Origin: Sequoia sempervirens
Taxonomy: Eukaryota; Streptophyta; Pinopsida; Cupressales; Cupressaceae
Assembly (NCBI GenBank): GCA_007258455.2
Contig: VDFB02000001.1
Span: 12,744,821-12,808,820 of the forward strand
Direction: 5' to 3'
DNA: 64,000 nt
Under the pieces are notes generated by a model. That model ran no database searches, had not been told where the DNA came from, and worked only from the letters and a program-made list of their open reading frames with translations. The position numbers and the translations under genes were made by a program. This document shows, piece by piece, positions 1 to 11,449 of the stretch (position 1 is its first letter; each line of letters begins with the position of its first letter).

Positions 1-214
1 ACATACTTTAAATAGGTGCCAGCTTTCTTAAGAACCTTGGTTTGGTTGAATGTTTTATCACCAAAGAGCAGAACTAAATGGTTAATGAGCTCATCTTTTA
101 AATCTTGATTTTGGGCATTCCACCGTGTATGTATGGTGGGCCCGAAGAGCTCCAATGTAATATCACTTAGACATTTATAAAAAACATCATTTCTTGCAAA
201 ATGATCATGGGATC
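1..214 (-). pseudogene. Partial exon of transposase-like gene (copy A)
   Basis: This is the duplicate of part of the exon at 46821-47181. The frame includes the residues LELFGPTIHTRWN. The rest of the exon lies left of the window. An in-frame TGA near the upstream edge is shared with the other copy. The assignment to a plant En/Spm-type transposase-associated family rests on the fuller copy at 46.6-47.6 kb and is inference. Confidence 0.4.
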
Positions 215-258
215 AATAGTCTAAAAAGAGCGATCAATAAGTAAAATTTCAATTGGAT

Positions 259-648
259 TATATATAATAATAATTAAAACATTTTAAAGTAACTAGGACA
301 TTCTCTATCTTTATGGGAACGAAATCCCCGATCACCACAAATGTGATTGGAAATGTTCTCGTAATAGTAATACGGGAAGATTTAGGAAATGCTGCTAAAA
401 TATCACTAGTACTAGTGGCCTTTGCATTCCCAAGTACATGTCCTGACATATGTTCTAGCATGTGTTCACTGCCAGAGGGTGCACTAACGGATGCCTGCAT
501 GGTATGTGTTGCCGAAATTTCAGATGACAATATAGGCATGGATGATGGGGTCAGATGATGTGATGTATGCACAGGAAGATCGGGATGGACACTTGTACAA
601 CCCCTACTATTTGGGCAGCACTTGGAGTACCCTGATCATGGCCAAGAG
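259..648 (-). pseudogene. Upstream Ser/Thr-rich exon of transposase-like gene (copy A)
   Basis: A minus-strand open stretch is rich in Ser, Thr, His and Met (it includes SAPSGSEHMLEHMSG) and ends in a hydrophobic segment around FPITFVVIGDFVPIK. It is identical in frame to 47226-47615. It lies just upstream, on the minus strand, of the exon with the transposase-like domain, separated by an AT-rich interval that looks like an intron. No recognised domain is visible. A plus-strand reading of the same bases gives an 81-codon ORF, which I regard as a shadow. Confidence 0.35.
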
Positions 649-1322
649 CATCATGAGGATGCAAAAAATCCTATAAAAACAACACATATTTTAGTTCATG
701 ACATAAAAGAGTACAAAATATAAAACCATGAATGAACTTATGTTATAATTAAAGACCTCATGACAGCTTACTTGCAAGTTTTATGATCTCTCAGTCAATA
801 ATTTAACCCTCTCTCTTATCTTGTCTGTTTGAGGCACTATGAATAACAACTTAAGGATTTCTTCATTGCATTTTTTTTGGGTCTTCCTTATCATATCAAG
901 AGGGTTTATTGAATAAGCATTGTCATCATCACATAATATTGACTACACCTCCCTATGGATGCTCTAACCTATTGCTGGTGCCTTTCCTCGATCAGTTGAT
1001 TACAACAAGAATATTAAAAACATTATCGAAATTAACCCAATAAACTTATGAAAACAACATAATAATAAAATATTCTACTTGTATCTAATTTGTACAATTA
1101 CAATGAGGCAAACCTGTCAGGTAGAAGCACCTGAAGATACATCGTGATATGTGCTCTAGGCCGGAGCCTTCTCCATACGATCAATGTCCCACAGTGACAA
1201 AAATTAAATATAAAAAAACATTACCGAAATGAAACCAATAGACTTATGAAGAAAAAAAAAGAATAAAATGGTATATTGGAGTCATTAATTGGAGGTTGGG
1301 TAAAATGGTACATAGTACATAC

Positions 1323-1969
1323 CACCCCCATATTAACTGTGTTTGTAACTAAGTGATTCAAATTGTAATCAATTATCAACTCTTCCCCTGTAGTTATTGA
1401 TTTTATTGCACATACGAATACACAGTTTCCCTCGCGTGCCTCAAATATGCAATTGGGTTGCTTATTTGTTGACCCAGGTCATATACTATTTATAAACCTT
1501 GCAATATTCCCTGATTATTTTGGCCTTCCATCAATGTACATAGCCACTCCTTTATTTTGATCCTTATTTTTTAGCTGTATATAATTTGCTGATAGTGCAT
1601 ACCTACACATACTTTGTGTATATCAAACCAGTTGCATCCAATCTTTGTAACTGTAACAGGGTCTGACATACTCCATCAATTCAGTAACTTTTTCATAATA
1701 GACCTTTATGTCTTCCATGCAAAATAGGCCCAAACCATGTAATGACGATGGTGCTATGTGATATATCCTCTCATTGACACAAAAATCAGTGTTTATTGGA
1801 GGAAGTTCCTTGGGTTTCGTAGATGTTTGTACCTCAAGGGCACCTCGATGTTGCCTATGCTCTCATCATCATAAGAACATGACCCCCCTTCAACAAGAAA
1901 AAATTCCATGCGTTTACAGAATTTTCTTCTAATCTTTTGACCTCTAGTTGATCTCCCTCTTTTAGACAT
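1323..1969 (-). pseudogene. SET-domain protein remnant (copy A)
   Basis: Minus-strand translation starts with a basic segment (MSKRGRSTRGQKIRRKFCKR) at an ATG at 1969. A frame change is then needed to reach HGLGLFCMEDIK, which fits the GxGLF opening of a SET domain. After another break it reaches SGNIARFINS, KQPNC, VFVCAIKSITTGEEL and IIDYN, which fit the RFINHSC-PN and GEELxxDYN signatures of SET histone-lysine methyltransferases. At least two stops interrupt the last part. The motif order is correct for the family, but cofactor-binding residues cannot be confirmed in such a broken sequence. The duplicate is at 48290-48933, with IINYN in place of IIDYN. Confidence 0.6.
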
Positions 1970-2876
1970 ACTACATATCTCACTTTCCTCTTCTCTTCCC
2001 GAATTTCCCTCGCTCGAGGAAGAAAAATTTGAAAAATACCTATTTGGTGGTACCTACACTCATAAGGATGTTGGATGAAGTTCTTTCATGGTGATGTGAT
2101 CCTAAGGTGACATTATGATTAATCTATCATTTCATCGCTAGAATTTCGCAGGTTATAAGGTAATCAAGTCTTGATAGATTGCAAGTTATTGTTACTACCC
2201 TCCAAATGTGTCCATCACAAATCAAATCTACTTAACATTTTAACTCCCAAACTTTGTAACAAGTGTTAAATGTCACTATGGTCCACCAGTTACACAACCA
2301 AGGCCTCAAATGTATTCTCTAATTATAATCAAAGGACTTTTTCTCTTCATTCAACTAAATAAACTTGAAGGGAAATACCACCAAGTGGTTTATTGGACAC
2401 CAACATGACTAAAAATAGCAGCAAATTTACATTTAATTTCCATATGTCTAAGTGGTTAACGGGGAGGGAGTGTGTACTAGGCCTGGTTAAGTCATCATAA
2501 GTTTATGCTTTGGAAATAAAAAAAAATTAATCTTAAATCTTCCTATGTCTAATTGTTAGGAGAATTTTGGTATGTTTTAAGGTAGGATGATTGATGAAAG
2601 AGCCCAAGACTTGGCTAGGAATTATTCATTTAACCTAAGGTTTTCTCAGAATGCCATCATTGGAAAAGTATGATAAAATTCTTCTATTATGAAGAATTGG
2701 TATATGTGCCTCTAGTAATCAATATAAATGTTTGTAAGGATAAAATGACTAATTGCATCAGGTAGGAGAGAATCAACTTTGAGTTCTTCAAAGATTATAT
2801 TCCTCTATTCATAATTTTTAAGGGTTGTGTGTGGAGGAGGTTATCACTACCAAGAAGGGAGGAGACATTTCCTTGT

Positions 2877-4274
2877 GATGGAACTTCAAAATTTTGCTCT
2901 TTGTGTTCCATTTTTATCTTACCTTATGTCTCTGGTCATCTATGGCGTTTGGGAAAATCCTAAGGTTGGGGTTTTACCTTTGTCTTCATGTAAAACCCTA
3001 GTGTTTATCTTATGCCTTGGGTGGGATCTTTTGGGCCGTTACTTTGTGGAATATCACAAGGCAATCCAATTGGCTAGTGACACATGTGCTTTCTGGCCCG
3101 ATGCTTTTTTGCTCCTTCTTTTTCTATAAGGATTTCGAGGCCAGAAGTACAGGTTAGCAAGTTAGATATTTTTGGTCGAGTTTAGATGAAGTTTCAGAGC
3201 AAATTGTAAAGTCTGCTGGTTTTAAGGAAAATCCAATTTAGGTTTTGAGTCATTCTATAGTAGGTTTTGAATTCATGGGGATTTGATGTTTTATGAAAGT
3301 ACTTGCATTTGAATTGATATGATTAATTCAAACTCACGTCTCTCCATTGTACAAGCATATCTAAATTTTGAATAAAATGATCAAAGGTTGTTTCGTTCAT
3401 CTCACTGTTGTGGTGTGTATGATTCTTGTTTTAGCTTTAATTCAAGGAATCAATTAAAATGATTGAATGGAATTGTAGGTGGATATGTTATGTATAAGGA
3501 TTTGATAAGTAGTATTGGGTTAGAATACATATTGATGATATTGTAAAGCAATTTTATCAAGGATCTTATATGTTATGTGTTAAATCTATCATAAACCCTT
3601 AGATGCTTATAAATTTGACTCCTCCAATGGATATATGACACTGATCTAAGTTGTACTTATTCGTATGGTTCAGTATTTGTTTTCCTTTACCTAGAGCTTG
3701 CTACAAATTACAAATTAATGACTATCTTATACTGTGAAATGTTGTAGTTATCTCATGCTCCAAATAGTTGATATTATTGATAAATAGCCAATTCTATTCA
3801 GTATTAACCTATTATGTTGAGCTATTAAATGAGATTATCTGTTGTTGTTAATTTCGTTTATGATGATGGTGGAGAGGTTGTAAACCCATTAAGGGATCAC
3901 CCTCCCAGGTCTTGCAGAGCCCAAAGTGTAGGAGGTCTTTAAAATCATCGTCAATTGGTTCAGATCCTTCGAGCTGCCCTTTATTGGAATTGGCAATTCC
4001 ATAGGTAGATTAGAAGATCAACCTGCTTACCATAAAAACAACCAACACCTTGCATATGTTTATGGTGGAGGTATTAAAGAAGAATTGCATGCCTATATTT
4101 CCATTCATTAGATCTACCTTAGCCTAGCATATACTTGGGCTAAATCTACAATTGCTTCAGACTCATGCGATGAAGGCTATGTGTGATGAAATCCTAGACC
4201 TCAACCAAGATGTGGGTAGATTATGGGAGTTTTTCCAAGACCTGAGGCTGGTCAATAAAAATGTGAAAGAATAA
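2877..4274 (+). mobile_element. Internally deleted derivative of the unclassified element (copy A)
   Basis: The first ~170 bp match the 5' end of the unit that begins at 9291 and 57701 (shared start GATGGARCTTCA). The sequence then jumps, at about 3050, to sequence matching 62815-63815, which lies downstream of the long coding region of the large copy. About 5 kb has therefore been lost, with a short shared motif resembling TTTGGAATATCAC at the junction. The right part ends in a small open frame at 4170-4274 encoding 34 residues with heptad-like spacing (MKAMCDEILDLNQDVGRLW), probably the C-terminal exon of the parent element. The duplicate is at 49840-51221. Confidence 0.6.
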
Positions 4275-4454
4275 GCTATTTTATTTTTTGTCTTATCTTA
4301 TACCATTTTATGAGAATGGGGGTGCCAATGTACGAGAAGATCTTTGGAAACTAGGCATGAAAATTGTAGGTTAAAGAGATTGGGGGTGCCAAACTTACAA
4401 TACTCATTGCCCCTTGGTTGTCAATTTTCCCTGAGTGCCCTCAACCTTGTCCTC

Positions 4455-4655
4455 AGTGCTGGTATTGACCTTGTTTTCACTCCTCCAAACACTTCCTCAG
4501 TGTTGATATTGACCTTGTTTTCACTCCTCCAAACTCTTCGTCGACACTGGTATTGACCTTGTTTTAACTCCAAACTCTTCCTCGGCACTGGCATTGACCT
4601 TGTTTTCACTACTCCAAACTCTTCCTCGAAGCTGGTATTGACCTTTCACTTCTCC
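4455..4655 (+). repeat. 44-45 bp minisatellite (copy A)
   Basis: About five tandem units carry the core GGTATTGACCTTGTTTTCAC followed by ACTCCTCCAAAC and a CTTCCTC stretch. The units differ by substitutions and short deletions. The copy at 51402-51595 has the same array with further indels in the last units. The short ORFs that cross the array on both strands are repeat artefacts. Confidence 0.85.
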
Positions 4656-4734
4656 AATTTAACAAGCTACAACCTGGTTTCGTTAGGTTTTACAATATGT
4701 TAATTAAATTGAAAATTTTGGTGCCATTTAGCTA

Positions 4735-4965
4735 GGTTTTAATATTCTACAATATAGTTAAGTATATATTAGCTATATTTTACATAATAAATAATATAAT
4801 TATTGAACTTATTATAATAATATATTATATTCTTTAAAAAAATTATTAAATAAGTATAAAATTATTATAATTAATAATAAGTATTTTTTTCTATAATACA
4901 AAATATAATTAATATAATATATATTTAATATAATAGTAATATATATTAATATGAGAGAGAGAAAC
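4735..4965. other. AT-rich block (copy A)
   Basis: About 230 bp is almost pure A/T (TATAAT, AATATA and TTATTA runs) between the minisatellite and the GA/CT region. No gene is visible. The duplicate lies at 51690-51900. Confidence 0.7.
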
Positions 4966-5099
4966 TAAATTTTGATTGGTTGTTTCATGTCAACAATCCA
5001 AGGATGGCATGTGTCCTTGGGGAATTATGCTCAAGGTAGCATGCCATTTGATTAAAGATATGATAATTTTCCTTTAAGACCTCTTCAATGTACCCATTG

Positions 5100-5660
5100 C
5101 ACACTTAAGGAGACAAAGATAAATATAGGGAAGAAAATATAGAGAGAGGGGGAGATAATGACAAAAATACAAATAGAAATGGAGACAAAGAGATAGAGAG
5201 AGGGAGAGAGATAAAGAGATATGGATGAATAGGTAGAGATATAGGGAGGGTGATTGATATATCTCTCCCTGTCGCTCTCTATATCTCTATATCTCCCACT
5301 ATCTATGTCGCTCCCTCTTCCCCCCTCTATCTATTGAGCTATCTCTCCCTCTCCCCCATTTCTCTCTCATTCACTCCATCTCTCCCTCCATCTCTCCTAC
5401 TCTATATCTCTATCTCTATTTCTATTTTTATCTCCCTCTCACTCCTCTCTCTATATCTTTCTATCTATATCTCTTTCTCTCCCTCCCCCTCTCTATCTCC
5501 CCTCTCTATCTCTCACCATTTCTCCCTCCCTATCCCCCCTATCCATCGACTCTCTATCTCCACCTCTTTTCCTTTCTCTTCCCATATACCTCCATCTCTC
5601 TTTCTCTTCCCATATATCTCTATCTCTCTCTCTTTCTCTCCCCATCTATCTCTATCTCCC
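5100..5660. repeat. GA-rich arm followed by CT-rich arm (foldback, copy A)
   Basis: A purine-rich stretch of GAGA/GATA repeats (about 5100-5245) is followed immediately by a pyrimidine-rich stretch of CTCT/TATCTC repeats (about 5262-5660). The two arms are roughly complementary, so one strand could fold back. The 160-residue plus-strand ORF over the CT arm (Ser/Leu/Ile/Pro repeats) is a product of the repeat. The duplicate is at 52040-52590. Confidence 0.8.
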
Positions 5661-6709
5661 CATATATTAACTAAGAATCCATGCAAGCATACAATAGTAT
5701 ATGTTGGTAAAACTATAATAGTGTTTTATTAAAATATATGTAACACTTATCTTTCTAATGTCAAGCCTTCTTATAAAAATAGTGTTTTATTAAACTATAA
5801 GTAGATTATTGTCACAACTCTTCATTCAACATGAAATGCCAAATGTAGCAATTGTTTTGTTGCTTTTGTCAAGTTTCATTAACCAAGCTATTTACTGGGT
5901 TGAATAAAGTTGTGTTATGACCCTTCATCTCATTAAAATAATTAGACAATATTATCGAGATCAAGAAGGGGAGAAAACTAAACTCCTTCAAAATAGGGGT
6001 AGTTTTGGGTTTGTTGGTTTTCTTTGTATACTATATACTTAGTTCCTGTAGGATAAATAAGTCACTTTAGATCATTTTCTTAGTTGTGTATCCTAACTAA
6101 CATAGAGTAAGCTTTTTCATTTTAATTGACTACTACATAATAGTTTATGTGTTGAAATAATTGTTTCCATTCTTAGTAGTTTTTGCTTTGGAATACAAAT
6201 AATATTTAATTTCATGCCAATATACTTCTTTCATGGAGATATTTGTTTGAAATAAGTGCTTCATAACCTATCTAATCAAATCATAATTAACCTATCAAAA
6301 AGGAAATAGGAATTTTCTAAAGAAAAGAACACTTGACCCAATCATAAGTGTATGGCCTTCGAAGAAAGGAGTGATCCACCTTAGCAATAAAAACTACCTA
6401 ATTTAGACCTGGGTATGTGCAGGATCATGATGGGCCAAAAAGTGGCAACATGAAAAAAGTAGTTTTGAACTCGCAAAAAAATGTGAAAATCCTGAGTTGA
6501 TTTTTTTTTTGGTTTGGGTGTCAGTACATTGCTCCATAGCAATGCCCAAGCCAAAGTACTACAAATCGGATATCCGATTTATTTTGGATATCCAATTCAT
6601 GTCTAATATATAATTTGAAAAACATTTTAAAATGTAATATAGTGGTGCTATAAATCAGATATCCAATTTTTGCACACATATACCCAAGAGTAATTAGGAG
6701 GTGGAGGGT
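5661..6709. other. Gene-free interval (copy A)
   Basis: This is AT-rich, non-repetitive sequence with no supported coding region. The 83-residue minus ORF at its right edge runs into the GA satellite and is not credible. The duplicate is at 52600-53640. Confidence 0.5.
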
Positions 6710-9285
6710 GGAAAGATAGAGAGAGAGGGAGAGAGAGGGAGAGAGGGAAAGGGAGAGAGAGAGATAGAGCAAAAGACAAAGAGAGGGGAGAGAGAATTAG
6801 GAGGGGGAAGGGAGAGAGAGAGATAGAGAGAGAGGGGGAAATGGAGAGGGAAAATGAGAGAGAGGGGGGAAAGGGAGAGAGATATATAGAGAAAGAATTA
6901 GGAGTGGGAAGGGAGAGGGGAAGAGGGGAAGAAGGGGAGAGGTAGAGAGAGAGAGAGAGAATTAGGAGGGGGAAGGGAGAGGCTGAGCCTGAGGTAGAGT
7001 ATAGAAGGCTTCCATGGGCTTAAGTGGTTGGAGGGTTTGTGGATAAGGGGTAGGGATGAAGAGACTTGAGAGAGAGGGGGAGGGACTGGAGAGAGATAAA
7101 GGAAGGGAGGGTTAAGGTATAGTTTAAGGGTTAATGGTTTAGGGGTTTAGGGTTTAGGTTAAGGGGAGAGAGAGATAAAAGGAGGAGTGAGGGAGAGAGA
7201 CCTAAGAGAGAGGAGAGGGGCAGATATCAAGATACTTAGGAGAGAGAGAGGGAGGGAGTAGGGAGAGAGATAGAGGGAGGGAGGCTAAGGGTAGAAGGTA
7301 GATGGTTTGCATGGCTTGAGTTAAGGGTGAGGGGAGAGAGATAGAGGAAGTAAGTGAGAGAAAGACCTAAGAGAGGGAGAAGGGGTAGGAGGGAGAGACT
7401 TGAGATAGATTGAGTGAGTGAGTGAGTGAGTGAGTGAGAGATGAGAGAGAGAGTAGTTCTAGGATGGAGATACTCTAGAGAGAGAGAGACAAAGGAAGGG
7501 AGGGTTAAGGGGAGATGGTAGAGGGCCTAAGGTTTAGGTCTTTGGTCAATGAGAGAGATAGAGGAGTGGAGGAGTGAGAGAGACCCAAGAGAGGAGAGAG
7601 GGCAGGACATTGAAGATAACGGAGAGAGAGGGGAGAGAGCAGGAGACAGAGGAGGAGGGCTAATGGGCAGAGGTAGATGGCTCTACTGGTTTAGCAAGTT
7701 AAGGGTGGAGGGGAGAGAGATAGAGGAAGGATTGGAGTGAGAGAAAGACCCAAGAGAGGGAGAAGGGTAGGAGGGAGAGGACCTGAGATAGAGCTAGTGG
7801 AGTGAGAGAGAGACCCAAGAGAGGGAATGGAGGGAGAGAGACCTGGAGAGAGAGAGATAAAGGAAGGAGGGCTAAGGCAGAGAGAGACCCAAGAGAGGAG
7901 AGAGGGATAATGGAGAGACCTGAGAGAGAGAGAGGAGGGGGCTATGGGCAGAGGGTAGGATGGTTTGAAGGGTTTAAGGCCTAAGGGTTAAGGGTCTGGC
8001 CTTGGGTAAGGGCAGAGGGAAGAGAGATAAGGTGTGAGTGAGTGAGAGAGAGACCCAAGAGAGGAGAGGGGGTAGGAGGGAGATACTTTAGATAGAGTGA
8101 CTGAGTGACTGAGAGAGATAGAGACCTGAGAGAGGGAGTGGTGCTAGGAGGGAGAGACTTGATAGAGAGAAAGGGAGGGAGTGGGAGAGAGATAGAGGGA
8201 GACAGGGTTAAGGGTAGAGGGTAGAGGGTTTAGTGTTTAAGAGTTAAGGGTTTAGGGTTTAGGGTTTAAGGGTAAAGGGGAGAGACATAGAGGGAGTGAG
8301 TGAGAGAGAGAGTCCCGAGAGAGGGAGAGGGGGTAGGAGGGAGAGACTTGAGAGAGAGGGTAGAGGGTAGTGGTTAGAGGGTTTAATGGTTTGGGGTTTA
8401 AGGGTTAAGGGTTTAGTGTTATGGGTAGACAGGAGAGAGATAGAGGGAGGGAGTGGGAGAGAGATAGATAGTAGAGGGTTAAGGGTAGAGGGTGGCTGCA
8501 GAGGCTAAGGGCAGAGGGGAGGAGATAAGAGTGAGCGAGAGAGAGAGACCCAAGAGAGGGAGAGGGGCAGGAGGGCAAGAGACCTGAGAGAGGAGGAGAG
8601 AGAGGAGGAGTGGGGAGAGAGATGCATGGGCAGAGGGTTAAAATGTAGAGGGTAGAAGGTCAAACATTTAGGAGCCGCATGGCCATGGGCCTAGGTAGAG
8701 GGGAGAGAGATAGTGGAGTGAGAGAGAGAGATAGAGAGACAACCTAAGAGAGGGAGAGAGAGGGGGTAGGAGGGAGAGACTTGAGAGAGAGAGAGGGTAG
8801 AGGGTAGAGGGTTTAATGGTTTGGGGTTTAAGGGTTAAGGGTTTAGGGTTATGGGTAGAGGGGAGATAGATAGAGCGATTTAGTGAGAGATAGAGGGAGG
8901 GAGTGGGAGAGAGATAGAGAGTAGAGGGTTAAGGGTAGAGGGTAGAAGGTAGAGGGTTAAGGGTAGATTGGAGGGAGATAAGAGTGAGAGAGAGAGAGAG
9001 AGCGACCTGAGAGAGGGAGAGGGGGTAGGAGGGTGAGACTTGAGAGAGAGATGGAAAGAGGGAGTGAGTGGGAGAGAGATAAGGGGTAGAGGGTTAAATG
9101 TAGAGGGTAGAGGGTTTAGAGTTTAAGGGTTAAGGGTTTAGGGTAGAGGGGAGAGAGATAGAGGGAGTGAGAGAGAGAGAGACCTAAGAGAGGGAGAGGG
9201 GGTAGGAGGGAGAGACTTGAGAGAGAGAGAGGGTAGAGGGTTTAAGGGTTTGGGGTTTAATGGTTAAGGGTTATGGGTAGTGATG
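6710..9285 (+). repeat. GA-rich / telomere-like complex satellite (copy A)
   Basis: This 2.6 kb array is built from GAGAGAGA tracts, phrases such as GACCTAAGAGAGGGAGAG and GGTAGGAGGGAGAGACTTG, and degenerate plant-telomere-like runs (GGGTTTAGGGTTTAGGG near 8248, and GGGTTAAGGG). A loose higher-order unit of roughly 150-250 bp recurs. Its right edge abuts the start of the unclassified element at about 9285. The other copy, at 53645-56205, differs mainly by scattered indels. The same satellite appears in inverse orientation from 63818. All ORFs in it are artefacts. Confidence 0.85.
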
Positions 9286-10390
9286 GAACTGATGGAGCTT
9301 CAAAGTTTTATCCTACCTTATGTCTCTGGTCATCCATGGTGTTTGGGAAAAGCCTAAAGTTGGGGTTTTACCTTTTTCTTCTTGTAAAACCCTAGTATTA
9401 TCTTACGCCTTAGGAAGGATCTATTTGGCCATTAGTTTTTGGAAGGTTTTAAAATATCTTAAGTCCCATCGCTTCGTCTAGGTCTGGCCCCCTTTTGTTT
9501 TATCATTTTATTTCTTTCACTTGACTTTATTTCTCCTAAGTTTCGGATGGTCTTGTGCTCCCTTGTTTGAGTGACAACTTATGTCATTATTTGTCGTTGG
9601 CCTAGTGATGTCCCCTTATTCCTTTAATAAATGTTTTTATTTTGTAGAGGGACAAGTTCGCATGACCATTAATCAATCATCGTTTGATCTCAGTCATTCC
9701 CCGTCATCCCGGAATGACCCCACCACATTGTCTTGGTTGATCGTGATATCACAGGTGGGCACCACGTGTCTCATCTAGTGAAGCTGAAGGAACGATGGAA
9801 ATACTCTGGTAAATTAATCCGACTTTGATACATTATGTAGCGGGTTACTAAAGCGTTTATGAGATGCACATGTTTCAAATCAGTGGAGGTGTTGTGATCT
9901 CGGCGAGGAAGATGCTCAATGGTTAACGAAAAAGTTGGCGACTGTGCTAGATGAACTAGATTGCTAATGGTTGAAGATCAATGGTTTCCCACCATCGCGT
10001 GATCAGAAGTTGCAAGGTCTTTATCTATTTTGATATTGCGGGCAAGCACCACATGGCTTTTGTTGGCAGTGTATAGTATGGTGTGCCCCTTGTTTCCATG
10101 ATTGATATTGTGTGATATTGATTTGAAATCAGCCATTCAATGATCTAACTAAGGTGAAGGATTGACGGCTAATATTTGAACCTACATCAAATACAAATGG
10201 AGCCATTCATGCAGCATGTGAGTGAGCTTTAATGGCAGGCATGACATCTACTACCCTAGTTTGATCAAAATAAAGCAACTATTCTTCTACTTTTGGTATC
10301 ACAAAGCATTCAAAACATCTTTGCAGAGCAATCGTGGAGCTGAGGATGAAGTCACAAGCTATTACAACAAGGATTTGGGTTTACACAAGC
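9286..10390 (+). mobile_element. 5' leader of unclassified element, cut by the gap (copy A)
   Basis: This matches 56206-57309 and, more distantly, 57701-58810, where it precedes the ATG of a long coding region. It contains no convincing ORF; the 65- and 110-codon frames are not conserved in the divergent repeat. It ends at the N gap in mid-sequence. Confidence 0.7.
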
Positions 10391-10490
10391 NNNNNNNNNN
10401 NNNNNNNNNNNNNNNNNNNNNNNNNNNNNNNNNNNNNNNNNNNNNNNNNNNNNNNNNNNNNNNNNNNNNNNNNNNNNNNNNNNNNNNNNN
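10391..10490. other. Assembly gap (100 N)
   Basis: Exactly 100 N. A round-number run of this kind normally marks a scaffold join of unknown true size. ORFs reported across it are meaningless. Confidence 0.99.
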
Positions 10491-11449
10491 TTGGTTTTGC
10501 ATGTGTCAACCTATGGGGCCGACGTCTAGTGTGAGACTATCAGGACAACCATAGGTGGGGGTCAGCATCTAGTGAGAGACTATTAGGACAGCCCATGCTA
10601 GGACCATGCAGTGACACTCTCCCTTGCTACAACCTAGCATTCCCTTGGCTTGTATTTCCCTTTGATGTTTGTGTGCCTCTGGAAGAGATGCCACTATTTT
10701 GTGATGTTACATCGTACTTGTATGTTGGAGTTCTATATCACCTTGTTATGTCAGTTATTAGTCTTCTAGTCTGTGTTTTGGTGATGAAACCTTATTGCTA
10801 CCTCCTAGCATGGGGGTGGACCTTAGGGTTCCACATGGTTAGGTGGAATGTGCATTGTACTCCATTGGGTTTCCATTGTTGTGGATCATTCATGTGGTGG
10901 CTATTCCCAATGTTGTTGCCTCTTGCATTTTTCTAGGATCGAGTGGAATACCTTGCTTGTACTTCTATTGAATTGTACTATAAATCAGTTGTAACATGTA
11001 TTATACTCAGATGTATATTCTTCGCTATTGATCTTTGGGAAACATTGATATAATGATGTAATGTTGTAATTCATTGTTGAACTCTCTCTTGTAATGGGTA
11101 ATGTCAATGATGTACCTTGTTTATGTTAATGAAATTGATTATGAATGGTATCTATTGATGACATGTTATGGTTATTTTAAATCAGTTGATCATTTAAATG
11201 TGATGGATTAAATGAAAATTCATATTATTAGATGAATCTTGTTTAATGAGATGATAAAGATGATTTATAATTCTTGTAAGTTGGTCAATGGGATTCTAGT
11301 AGTGTAGTCATGGAACCTTAGAGGACTTAGGTTAGAATGCAAGTTATTGTATTATCTACAATCTTTAGTATGTTGCACTTTTAAAAAAAAATCTCTATTT
11401 TTTGTGTTGTTGTGTGTTGTCCTCTAGGGTTTCATGGCGGGGCATTACA
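10491..11449 (+). mobile_element. LTR-like fragment adjoining the gap
   Basis: The right edge reads TCATGGCGGGGCATTACA, a typical plant Gypsy LTR end (a GGGGCATTACA-type terminus). It abuts LINE coding sequence on the minus strand at 11450. The left end is lost in the gap, so the matching TGTAATGCCCC start cannot be checked. Inside there is only AT-rich sequence with transcription-end-like T/TG-rich stretches. The 113-residue ORF at 10595-10936 has no recognisable domain and is probably chance. This could be the 3' LTR of an element whose body lies in the gap. Confidence 0.45.

Larger units (their letters stand above)
1..10390 (+). repeat. Large direct duplication, copy A
   Basis: This block matches 46968-57309 almost base for base. 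The coordinate offset drifts from 46967 at the left to 46919 at the right because of small indels, most of them in the simple-sequence parts. The match already holds at base 1, so it probably extends left of the window. It stops exactly at the assembly gap, while the other copy continues without a break. Copy A could be a true segmental duplication or the second haplotype placed in tandem by the scaffolder. The coincidence of the break with the gap favours an assembly cause. Confidence 0.95.

Noticed and set aside
313..558. 81-codon plus-strand ORF, identical at 47280
   Set aside because: It is antisense to the Ser/Thr-rich exon of the transposase-like gene, and its identity in both copies reflects the duplication only.
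2827..3129. 100-residue hydrophobic ORF, repeated as 109 residues at 49790
   Set aside because: It crosses the junction of the internally deleted element, and the same leader sequence at 9291 and 57701 is not open in this frame.
5250..5732. 160-residue ORF rich in Ser, Leu, Ile and Pro
   Set aside because: It is a translation of the CT-rich repeat, and frame-changing indels distinguish the duplicate at 52190.
7549..7984. Arg/Glu/Gly-rich short ORFs in the GA satellite
   Set aside because: Pure repeat translation; not conserved between the two copies of the satellite.
10222..10554. ORFs spanning the N run
   Set aside because: They cross an assembly gap of unknown size.
10595..10936. 113-residue hydrophobic ORF beside the gap
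   Set aside because: No domain, unusual composition (Cys/Leu/Trp-rich) and location inside an LTR-like fragment make coding unlikely.
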